This document shows positions 26,201 through 38,200 of a stretch of 64,000 bases of DNA, piece by piece (positions within the stretch are counted from its first letter, which is position 1; each line of letters opens with the position of its first letter). The position numbers were made by a program, and so were the translations under genes. This DNA comes from Trachythela sp. YZ-2020 (lineage: Eukaryota > Cnidaria > Anthozoa > Malacalcyonacea > Clavulariidae), in the NCBI GenBank assembly GCA_016169945.1, contig JADLSH010000314.1:1-64000 (forward strand). Reading direction: 5' to 3'. Under the pieces are notes generated by a model, which worked only from the letters and a program-made list of their open reading frames with translations, did not search any database and was not told where the DNA came from.

Positions 26201-29200
26201 ACACTACAGTAGCCCCCTGTTAGTATCGTTCATCGTTAATATTCATTAACATCGTTTGCAGTTTGCAGATTTGCAATTTGTGTCACATTCAACACTTCAC
26301 ATCGGATCTCCCACCCAGAGGACTGACAATAAGTTACATATACTAATGGGACTGCTCATTTTATAACATTACGTATTAATCCTACCATTCACGGGGGCTC
26401 CAGCAATAGGATCGGCGTGTGATAGATAAACACACCACCCTTCTTCATAGCAAACTCTTGTCACAGAGACATCTACCAGTCGAAATTCACTAGATCCTGG
26501 CGGATTCCAATTTTCATTGGTTATTTTAATGTCGGCGGTGGTGAATGTTTTCGTATCAAAGTTGTCAAACACGTTGTTTAGGGTCGCAGAATCTATTTGA
26601 ACTTTTCCTGCGAAGTGGATCCTCGGGAACATAATGTAGGAATGGTACTCTAGAAAGAAACAGTCATTTTGTTAGCAACATAATTCATTTCAACAAAACT
26701 TATAGGGTGTCGATTTTCCCATTAACGAATACGGAGTAAATGAGAAATGAAGAATTAAGATTTTGTAACTACATTGATTTCTTGAGATTTTTAAGCGAAA
26801 ATTGACACCGGCCAATATCATGATGTTAATCTTCCACTCACTTTCTTTCTTTGCCGTTACAGCCGTGTAGACACATTTTATTTCTCCTGTGGGATATTTC
26901 CTTGCTCGGCATTGTTGTCCAGTCACCTCACCTAGAAAGGAACAAAAAGAAGTAAATCCTCTCCCCGAATTTGGTTACTGTATAATATGTAAAGGTATAT
27001 ATATCTTTGTGATTCTCAATAATAAGCAAAGGAAATCATGACCGTGAAGGAATTAAAATTAATTTATTTCTGCATAGTGAATATTATCAGTCATGCCATG
27101 ATTTGGAGGTGAACCGCAATTTATCTCCAATGGAAAATCCACGTGCAATAGCTTTCGGTTTTGTCCTATAAAAAACTTTTAACATATGTAAAATCGAACG
27201 TCCATTAAAATACCAAAAACAAGGCAAAAAGCCTAAAATATACCGAATTCAAATAGAAATATCGTTTAACGGTTTAGCCTGTAGCTAACTTTAAATGTTT
27301 TAATGAAGAATCTTACTCTTCTTAAGCTTTGTCATATTAATCCTTCCTCGTGTCTTTAATTTGAAAACAAGGTGAGCGGATCAAACAAATTTCTTTGTTT
27401 TTTTCTATATTCAAGAATTGCTTGACGCGATTTTGAAGCTGCAGTCAGAATGACCTTTGCTCCTGACGTGTATTTTCGACCAATCAAAATGCTTCAAAAT
27501 GTTTTCAGAAGCGGACATCAAATTCGGAAGTATAAGAAACAAAGTTTTAGACCCACCAAAATGCTTCAAAATGTTTTCAGAGGTGAAAAGCAATGCACGG
27601 CAGCGGCCAGGCGACCAATCAGAACAATATACGGAACACATTTATGGGACAACGGCAGTTGGCAACAATTTTCCATGAATTCAAAGAACAAAGTGATTTT
27701 CGCCATGTTGAATGAAATTTGCATTTCAAACAAGCGAAATCCTTTGTAAAGTTCGTCCAACATTGGGCGATGGCATCATATGAGAAGTTCAGAACCTAAT
27801 ACTGCAATTAGCCATTCTACAAATTATTCACTCTTAGATTCATTCTACTATTGCGAAGAAACCTAAAAAAGCAATACTGCATGTACGTAAAATGTATACT
27901 GCATGTACGCATATGAAATACATTCTTACCATCGCTGTTAGTCGATGCTCTGTAAGCTATATATATTATATTGGATGAAATAAAAAAAGACAAATATGAA
28001 TAAATTAGTTTTGTAATATATAGTTTCAATAATTATACAATAATGTTATGCCCTATGGGGCTTCGGTGGCGCAGTTGACCTTTCACCTCTGAGTCTTGAG
28101 TTCGATCTCACTGAGGACATTACTCATCACACTCATGTGAAAAGAGTAAGTCAACGCTCTGACGAAAGTCGTAGGATTTCCTCGGACACTCCGGTTTCCT
28201 CCCATATAGGGAAAGTTAATTGGGTGGGCTAGGATATACAGATTAGGAAAGTAATATCACAATTGTTGTAAAATATATAGTGTAGGCTAAGTACATAATA
28301 TAGGTACTAAGCGAGATACTCGACGTAATCGGTCACTGAAAATCCCCAACGGGGAGTGAGCTGAATAATGTATGTATATGTATGTATGCAGACGGGAAAT
28401 GAAAAATTCTGGGAATCATGGTTTAGATAAAATCTGCTGAGGTCTAAATAGTAAATATCACATCAGGTTATGTCAAGGCTGCTTCCCAGTAATGAGTTTC
28501 ATACGTACGTATGGAAACAAGTTAATTTCATTCTCATATAATCAAATCGAGTTTGTGATTTGCGAGTCTGGGAGCTGGGAGTTGCGAGTTATACGATTCT
28601 GTGTGTTGCAGAGTCTGCCTGTTACGAGTCTCCTTATTGCGATTCTGTCAGTCTGTAATTGTTTCTGATATTTCATTGGGAATATATACAATGATAGTCC
28701 TTGAAGTCAGTTGATGAAAAGAAAAGCAGTTTCCAATAATAAATATAGGCGTTTTATGCAATGATATTGTAAACACAAAATAGACAATTAAGGAAGGAAC
28801 CTTCGGCAATCCGCTATCCTAAATGTGCATTGATTATTATACAACAAAATTACAAAAATATAGGCGCCAAGTCATATCAGGTTTTATATCTTCAATATTG
28901 TTGAATGTTGATTTTGACATGCATGTTTTTTCCCACGACTTTTGCAAGACACCACCAAAACTCAGTCGCAAACAGGTTTTTCACTTGTTCATAACTTTAT
29001 GATAACATGGAACATAAAAATAGGAGACGTCATCTTTTGCATCAATGAAATGCTTGCGTTTGCCCATTGCCATTGCTCTGACAAATCTTCGACGAAAGAA
29101 ATTAGAGATATATTTTCATGGTGAATTAGAACGCATGCTTGTAACTCGCAACTCACAGATTGGCAACTCACAGACTCGCAAAGTGGCCGACCCCTTTTTG

Positions 29201-32200
29201 CGACTTACCAGATATTTCAGCTGGTTATATAGCAACTTAATACGATAAACGTTGTCTTTGCTTCATAAACTTAATGTTTTAAACGGCACAGAACTTACGT
29301 TTTGGGCAAGAATATACTTTTGGACAATTGTTGAGGTTATTTGAATTTTTTCCTACGGAAACGAAATAACACTTATTATAGAATTAAATTCGGATATTAA
29401 AGTATTAAAATATAGTCTAACAAATAGTTCATTGCCTACATTTTCAAGGGTAATCTTTATACAAAGGTGAAGTAATACGAGCAACAAAATTGCTGCAACA
29501 TCCAACAAAAGTTGCTTTCAACGTTACTTATGCCTGAACATTTTTAATTAACATGCGTTGAAATCAGCTTTTGTTGCAAGTGCAGCAAATTTGCTGCCCG
29601 TAAGTACTTTGCCTTTAGTCAACTAAAACACACGCAGCTAGAGAAGTCCAGGACATGATCTTTGGAATATTTGAGTGCACAGATTTGCCTCCACATTATA
29701 GAACTTAAAATAGTTTACAGCAAGACCTTGGGTTCATATTTTCCCGTACAGCCCTCACTCTCTTGATTAGTAAGTGGTTATTATTATATGGCAAGTGCTT
29801 GTATTGGTGAATCTCGCAATCTGATTGGTCGCTGACGAGGCAGGATTTTCCCGTATTGCCCACGGGCAATACGGTATTCTTATTGCCCTGCGACGACTTG
29901 GACACATTTCAAACCAATAAAAGCATTAAAAAATCCTTAAAAATAATTTAAAACAATGAAAAATAAACGGAAAATACGGAAAAGGGATAACTACAAGGGA
30001 TAAAATCAAGTTTTGTTGGCTCAAGTCGAAATATTAAGGTAAATTTTACGATGTTTTTTAACTAAAACAGTCAAGAATATTTTTGTTTTTTCGAACATGC
30101 AAAGTTGTTTTTGTCCTTGATCCGATAGCTCAATATCACTATATTTTCTATTAATTTTATATTTTATTCTATAAATGGTACTGTAGAGTAGTTTTTTACT
30201 AAGCTAAGATTAGATAGATTTGTAAAAACTATAAGACAAATTCGTATCATTGAAATTATTTTGACATTTGAAAATGACCGGCTTTGAGTTTCGGACTTCG
30301 CCCTCGCGTGACCAATTTTTGGCAAAATGAATTGTTTTTTGTTGTCTGAAATGCCATATAATAAACAACTTACTAACTTCGACTGTTCGGTCTGTACGGT
30401 AAAATATCAAGCCTCGGTCTTGCTGTATTGACCTCGCTATCGCTCGGTCAATACAGCAAGACCTCAGCTTGATATTTTACCGTACAGACCTCACGCTCAG
30501 TTAGTAAGTAGTTAATATTCCGCCAACGCTGGAACCCCAAGTGTTAAGCCCGTTTTCCACTAGTCGAATTTGTTCGCGCGAAGCGAAGCGAAAAACAAAT
30601 TTCGGCAACGTGATTGGTTAGCGAAAAAATTTTCCGCGAAGAGCTTTTTCGCTAACCAATCACATTGCTGAATTTGTTTCTCGCTTCGCTTCGCGCGAAC
30701 AAATTCGCCTAGTGGAAAACGGGCTTTAGGCTTCCATCTATGCCTCCTATGTTTTTGGCCCTGTGCCTCTGGGGCCATAATTGTAAAAAGAAATCTTCCG
30801 CCTGTCCTTCTAAGGCACAAACGTCTATTGGTTTTCATGTTTTGCGTTCGCTTCTCTGGTTTTAACCAACCTTTTAATGAATTGTTAAAAACATCTCTTA
30901 ATTTCTTACCTATATTGTTACATTTCTCCTTGCAAGTCTCAACTAAAGGAAATAATAAACAAACACTGTTATAATTATTATTATAGAGAAGAACGGATCA
31001 TAAATATAAGCTAATATAATACTATTATGATTTTGATCATTTATTTATTATTATTCAATATTATTGTTATTGTTATTAAAATGTTTCTTAATTCCGACCA
31101 CAAATTGTAAATTTCGAAGAAGGAACCAGGTATATATATAATAATACATAAAATTTCTATAGTGCTAAATCGGCAATACTCTATAAAGCGCTTTACATGC
31201 AGGTCGCATTAAAATGTTACCAAAACCTACTTTACTTGCAAGAAAGTTTAAAAAGGTGCGTTCTTAAATGTCTTTTAAAAATATTAAAACTCGTTTCAAG
31301 TCTTTAAGTTGTCTGGTAAATTGCTCCATAATGTTGGCGCCGATATATCTTCAAAAACTTCGTCCACCTTTTGTAACCTTCTTAACCCTTGTGAAACCAA
31401 AACCTTTTCATCATCCGCTCTAGTGCCTTTGTTTTCACTGTTTTCAAGCAATTCGGTAAGTACTCTGGTACAGTTCCTTGGAGACACTTAAACACAAGGA
31501 ACAGAATTTGTACTCTATATCCTCTTTCTCACTGGTACTTTCTTGTTTCGGTGATTAATCTTGCAGCCAACTTTGGGACAAGATATAAGTTGTCCAAATC
31601 ACAATTTGGAAGCCCATATAGAATAGCATTACAATAGTCAAGCGCTGACGTACCATTATCTTCGCTGCATCTTCAGTAATATATACATTGTCTAATATTA
31701 TACATGTTACGGAGCTTGAAAAAACAACTTTTCGCAACAATACGAACATGATTCTTTAAGGTAAGCTTGTCATCTAATTCAACTCCTAAGAGAGTTACTG
31801 ATTCTGATTTAACAATACCTTCATTTCCAGTTGTCAGGAAAGGAAAATCAGAACAGTCTCGACGAGGACCTGTCAAAACCAGGAACTTTGTTTTATCCGA
31901 TCATCATTGAGCTTAATCATGTCATCCAAGTTTTTATGTCATGCATCAGGGACTCCATCCTATCAACGGTTCCAGTCGAAAGTAAAAGTCGAGAGTCGAG
32001 AGTAAAAAGTCGAGAGTCGAGAGTAAAAAGTCGAGAGTCGAGAGTAAAAAGTCGAGAGTCGAAAAATTCACTAGATAAGGCCATATTATAAGATGTAATG
32101 CTTAGATGCATACCCTAGCATAGTTTGCAGGATGAGACACGCTAAATATATCACGAAACATGAAAGACGTCAATTGAAAGTTTTGTAACATCTATTTCAA

Positions 32201-35200
32201 AATATCAATATTATAATACTATACTTTATATAATAACTTTTAACGTATAACAGAGCGTAACTACGCGATAGGTTGTCCGTTTTGGGACATCCTGTACTGT
32301 ACTGTACTGTACTGTACTGTAGAACGTACTATAATTGTTTTTTTCTATTTTTGGGTAATTGATTTATTATACTTCTGGGATTATATGTAATATGTAAACT
32401 TTAATATTTATTCCGCCTAATAATTCTCGCATATTTGGAAAAAAAATACAGGAATAGGGCTCGTTCAAGCGGTTTACATGTGCGTGAAAGCCAGGATATC
32501 GCCGAATATATCCGTTTCGCCATATTCAAACAGATGTGAAACACTAAAACCAATATATCGCAACTTTAAGAGCTGTGAAGTCGACTCGTAAGAGCGTGTG
32601 TTGGAGGTGAAAGTAACTTGAACCAACTCAAAATAAGGTGTTGGGTATTGTTATATACAGTTTGCCTTTGCCGCTGTTTCAGAGTTTGCTATTGATGGGT
32701 GACGGAAGAAATGTCGGGGGATCGTGCTTTTCTTCTTTTTCAACAGCTTTTAGCTCACGCTTTGTGAGAACAGGCGCTACACTCGTGCTTTTTTTCACAT
32801 GGGTTGAGTTATTGGCAAACTGACAATTTTCGGAGCGCATACATCTAATTCTATTGCATGAAATAGTATCACTATTGCGTATAACCAAACGCAGCCAAGA
32901 AGAAGTTTTTTTCAGAAAACTAGAAGTTTTTTTCCATAAAAAACGAAGTGCTTCAAGTTGCACTAGGGGACGAAATATACTCCGTTTAAATGGCCATGTG
33001 CGTGAAAGCCAGGCTGTCAGACTTTCTACATCGATCGGCTTCAAACTCATTGCCTGGAAAATGCCTGCCAAGAGTACACTTATATATTAAAGCATGCTTA
33101 TACTTATTTAAAACACTTGTCTTGATTTCATAGCTATTTGGTAATTGCTGCGGTAGCGAGCGAGCCTGAAGCGAGCGAGCGGACGCAGCAGATCTAATTT
33201 GTGTATATAGGGGATTTGTGAATGAATACTATTGTCATGCATATTATTGTCATGATATGGTCTCAGTTCTGAACGCACTAAGACAAATATTCGAATGGCA
33301 GTGGGTTGAAATGAGTTGTGCTTTACATGTAGGTGCATGACTAACATATCCATCAAAGTAAAAAAGAATGATGAAACAACACTTTCGTTTCATAGCTTTG
33401 CAAATGCAAAATTATTTCGCGCACATGTATATATTTTCAACACTTTTATGCACTACAAAAATATGCAAATTTTCTTGCGTAGCAGTGTCATATTACTCAT
33501 CGCAGTAAATATGGGTTTCATGTGGGAATTCCATGTGGAAGAACAATACAATACATGGAAAATATTGATATTTTGAAATAGATGTTACAAAACTTTCAAT
33601 TGACGTCTTTCATGTTTCGTGATATATTTAGCGTGTCTCATCCTGCAAACTATGCTAGGGTATGCATCTAAGTATTACATCTTATAATATGGCCTTATCT
33701 AGTGAATTTTTCGACTCTCGACTTTTTACTCTCGACTCTCGACTTTTTACTCTCGACTCTCGACTTTTACTCTCGACTCTCGACTTTTTACTCTCGACTT
33801 TCACTCTCGACTTTTAGATAAACTCTGAGGCGACAGGTTAACAATTTTTTATATAATCGGAAGTAAGGTAGGAATACAGTACATTGCTTTAGAAGCCGAG
33901 TTGGAATTGGATCGAGTTCACATGATTTTTTGTTAGTTAACCGAATAAGGTTTTCAATCTGGTGCTCAGAAACTGGGCTAAAATATTCCATCTTTTTGAC
34001 AGTTTTACAGCAATATTCGACTTCTTCTGTCAAATTATCAACAGTAGTCAGATCTGGTTGAGAGCGAATGATCTCAATTTTACGAACGTATCTAGTAAAT
34101 TTGAAAACTCACAAACGTTATGGTTTGTTGAATCATCTGTACGAAAGTTGAAATCTTCCATAATTATAAGGACCTCGCCGGGCAGCAACACTACATGTTC
34201 CAAATATATTGAAAACTCACTTAAAAGCAACGACACACTCAAGGCATTTACACTTGAAGGAGGAGGTCGGTAAACTACACCAACTCTTATCCACACGGAG
34301 TCAGATTTGAGAAGACGTTCAATATATTCAAATGAGGAGAAAGTGTTCACAGATTAAATCGTTTTCAAGTCAAGAGTCTCTTTGTGCAATATACCTACAC
34401 AACCACCCCTTTGGCCAGAACTCCGTGGAATATGAACAACCTTGTAGCCTTTTGGGCAAGAGTCCCTGATTAGACAAGGATCTTTCAATTGGCAGTCATG
34501 TTTCAGTAATACCTATCAAATCGTAGCCATCGTCAACAACATAATCCTTTAACTTAAAGCCATTTCTATTTAGTAAACGACAATTTACATGTGCCATTGT
34601 CATGGATTCGACTGGCCGTTTTGGTCTGTTAACCTCAGATAATGGCAAACATTGAATATGGGTCAGATTTGTAAAATCTGCATGACGAAAATAATTCTTG
34701 TTATACGATACTCTACGACAAGCCTGAACAGAAATTTGATGAATTCGCTGTTTTTTCCCAGCTCTAGATCCTCTTTACTTAAAAAGCATATGACTCTTTA
34801 ATAAGGCCAACAATATTGAAGAAACAGGAACCTTGATAAGCTGTGAACGAGAATAATTTATCGCAGAACCACCTATGCAAAACGAAGCCATAGTTTGCAA
34901 ATGCCCGTCATTTACAGAGATCTTACCCCAATTGCGCTAATTTCCATGATTAATAGCAGGTCCTGGATTAATTTATTAACTTCTCCAGTATATATAAAAA
35001 AATCCTATTTACAAAATTTGGCAGGAACACCACAACAGCATATTGCCAATTACTGCGGGTCCAATAATTAGTTTAAATATATAAGAACTGAAACAATAGC
35101 AAACAGTTAGTCAAACTAACGAACATGCAAACTAACAAACGTATTTGCTATAACGAACTACTAATAATATCTAATAACAGCACAATACAGTCGATACTGG

Positions 35201-38200
35201 ATATGCAAGACTACGCACAGAGTTGCATTTCAGGCATATACGGTAGTTTTAAATGTTCGAGGATTATCAGGGTCATGAAGATTGTCCGTGTCAAAATTTA
35301 GTTCATCTACAAGACTGTTCCATATTCGACAAGTTCTAATGAGGAATGATTGCTGGTAGGTAGTGGCTTTGCATTTACAAATAACATGTCGTTCTGTGTG
35401 TAGCACGAATGACGGGAAGAGCGGACATTTCCACGAAGCCATGGGTGATTTTGAAGAAGAGGGTAGAAAGAAGATGTACGGATTGTAATCTTGTACTATA
35501 GTTCACGTCTGTCGAAAATGGCAGGTTTAAAATATATTTAGTTGCGCGTCTCTGAGTTCTTTCTAACATGTTGATAAGTTCAATCGACTGCGGTGCCCAA
35601 ATCTGTGAGCCATAGCCGAAATGAGAGCGAACCAGTGCAAGATATAATGTTCGTCTTGGTGCTATATCTGTTACAAACATGGTATTCAGTTCTCCTGATG
35701 TAGTCTAGCAGTTTGTTTGCTTTCGACGCTTGTTGGTGTATTTGCGTTTCCCACGTAAGGTTAACTTGTAAGTTGACGTGATTGGCCTAATCTTTCTTGT
35801 TATTCGTTGCTGCTTACACTTTGATTCATTGAACGTCAGACCGGATATAGACGACCAGTGTTCTAAGTTTCTAAGATCATTTTGGAGTAACACAGCGTCG
35901 TCTTGACATTTGATACCCGAGAGTAACTTCGTATCGTCAGCAAACATTGCTACTTGGCTGGTCGTTACTGAATCGGGAAGGTCGTTGACATATAGCAGAA
36001 ACAGAGCTGGTCCAAGGATAGAGCCTTGCGGGACACCTGATGATATAGGAGTGTGTTTGAGGTAACACCAAGTACTGCTACACGTTGGCGACGGCCTTTT
36101 AAATAAGACTAACAGCAACTTCAGTAAACTACCACCAAAGCCGTAATTCCTCAATTTGGTGATCAATTTTTTAATGACTAATCCGGTCAAAAGCTTTAGA
36201 CCTATCAAGATAGATGGCATCCACCTGTCCTCCATTGGTATATAATCCTACAAATGTAGTCAAACACTTCTAAAAGATTTGTGACACACGATTTACCTAG
36301 AAGAAAGCCGTGGTGACACTTGTCTATAGTTGGGATAAGCGAGACTTGATGCACATGAGTACTATGCGTTCTAAAATTTTAGAAACGATCGACAACAGTG
36401 AGGTGAGTCTATAGTTTTTCGAGATGATCTTTATCACCTTTCTTATATAAGTGTACGACATTTGCTAGCTTCCATTCTTCCGGAACTGTTCCTGGACATA
36501 ATGATTTATTGAACAATTTACAAAGAGAGGGAACAATTATGGAGGCCATAATTTTGAGTAAGCTGGCTGGGATTTCATCCGGTCCGGTTGCTTTATTGGT
36601 AACGAGGGTTTTAAGTGTATATTCGACTTCAAGTTCACTTAGAATTAGTTCAGTCATGAAAAGGTCAGGACTTTATTCTTCAGATGGATCAGATAGGTTG
36701 TCAGATGCAAATGCTGGTGCAAAGTAAATATTGAACATTTCGACTATTTGAGCAGGCTTCATGGCCGTCGGTCTAACTGAGGATGTGTCAATTTGGTCGG
36801 TGAGGCTGGATGTTGCAGGCATAGAAATACAATCTGGGATGCTGCAGGTTTTTGATTTCTGTTTTAGGACAGACCAAAAGCGCTTAGGGTTGTTTGCAAA
36901 GCTATTGTTAATCGAGGAGAAACATTTATCACGACTTTCGCGCAGCAATCGTTTAACTTCTGAACGCATTCTCTTGGGAGCGGCTTTCAGTCTTCGTCGA
37001 ATGGAATGGAATCTTTTTCTTGATATGATGAAGAATATTGCTGTTAATCCATGGTAACGGATTCTGACCTCTCAGTTTCTTCTTCGGAATGAATGCAGAA
37101 ACAGTTGATAGAAAAGTTTCCTTCCAACGCTTCCAGTCGGTATCAATGTCATCAGACGATTCTGAGATAGTTGAAGACAAGTCCTTCTCTCGTAAGGCAG
37201 AAAACAGACCTTCAATATCACATTTTGTATAGTCATATTTTGTTCTGACAGACTTTCTTGTTTTTTTGACAAAAGCGGCAAAATGGTCGGTAAAAACAGA
37301 TGGTCGGTAAAAACGGATTCTCTTCTGGAGACAACATCTGCGTCAAGGTAACATGATCAGGCACATTTGTGATAACAATGTCCAGTATGTTATGTCCACG
37401 TGTGGGAATGTTGTTAAATTGAGATAAATATAATTATTCAGCAACTGCGCGAAGAAAAGTTATTTTACACCAGCTGCATTTTCCATCTTTTTCCATTGGA
37501 TGTTTGGAAGATTGAAGTTCCCCGCAATTACAATATTTTCATAGTGGTCACAGATGGTATGCAAAAAGGTGTTAAATTTATCCATCCAACACAGGTAAGC
37601 ATCAGGAGGACGGTAACAACAACAGTAAAGAATTTTCCTGTTCGTGACTGTTCTCAATTCAGTTGATAAAATTTCTAATTCGTGTAGATCATCTCCTAGA
37701 CAGATTTAAAATAATCCGTTTTTATGCCAATAAGGCCTTCACCATCGCATCGGTCTTTGCGATCTATTCTGAAAATGGTGAAAATGGTATAGTGTCATTC
37801 AGCCATTTTTCGTTCACACAAATAATATCAGCTAGAGTTTTCATTATACACGAGGTCTTGGAAGCGTTGGAGATTACAAACTGGTATGTTTAACATTTCA
37901 TCTCTATGAATGCTCTTTAGACTCCTTGCATTGAGGACTAAACACTTAACTTCGCTGTTTAGAGAACGATTCCTCTTCAAATTGCTACACAAACAAGGAC
38001 CAGGATTTGTAGCCACATCACCAGCGAGTAAAATGAGTAGAAAAACGTGAGATAGTTTTTTATACATTTGTAGGTTTTTAATCCATAACGATCGTTAAGC
38101 GGGTAGTTAAATTTCCTCATTCTCAAATCACGAGTAGCGGCCCAAACACAACACAGCTTTTTCGGTAAAATTGCGAGTTCAGAGTTGATTACAACGCCGT

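Larger units (their letters stand above)
31130..34930 (-). mobile_element. CR1-like LINE interrupted by a foldback element
   Basis: Minus strand. Leader [15 protein letters not shown] near 34780; endonuclease 34620-34050 ([28 protein letters not shown]); RT fingers 34033-33820 ([17 protein letters not shown]). A 1.8-kb foldback element then follows, and the LINE resumes at 31970 with [25 protein letters not shown] and the C-terminal domain to about 31240. The RT core that should lie between is missing. Confidence 0.82.

Noticed and set aside
13952..26649. Bacterial contamination as the source of the synthase
   Set aside because: The domain is split by GT-AG introns full of eukaryotic transposons and joined in phase to EGF-type exons.
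29216..29233. Good donor GTAAGT with a 12-nt candidate exon
   Set aside because: Lies at the edge of an inverted-repeat element; no cysteine.
31831..32091. Frame with [17 protein letters not shown] repeats
   Set aside because: Translation of the 21-bp repeat at the end of the foldback element.
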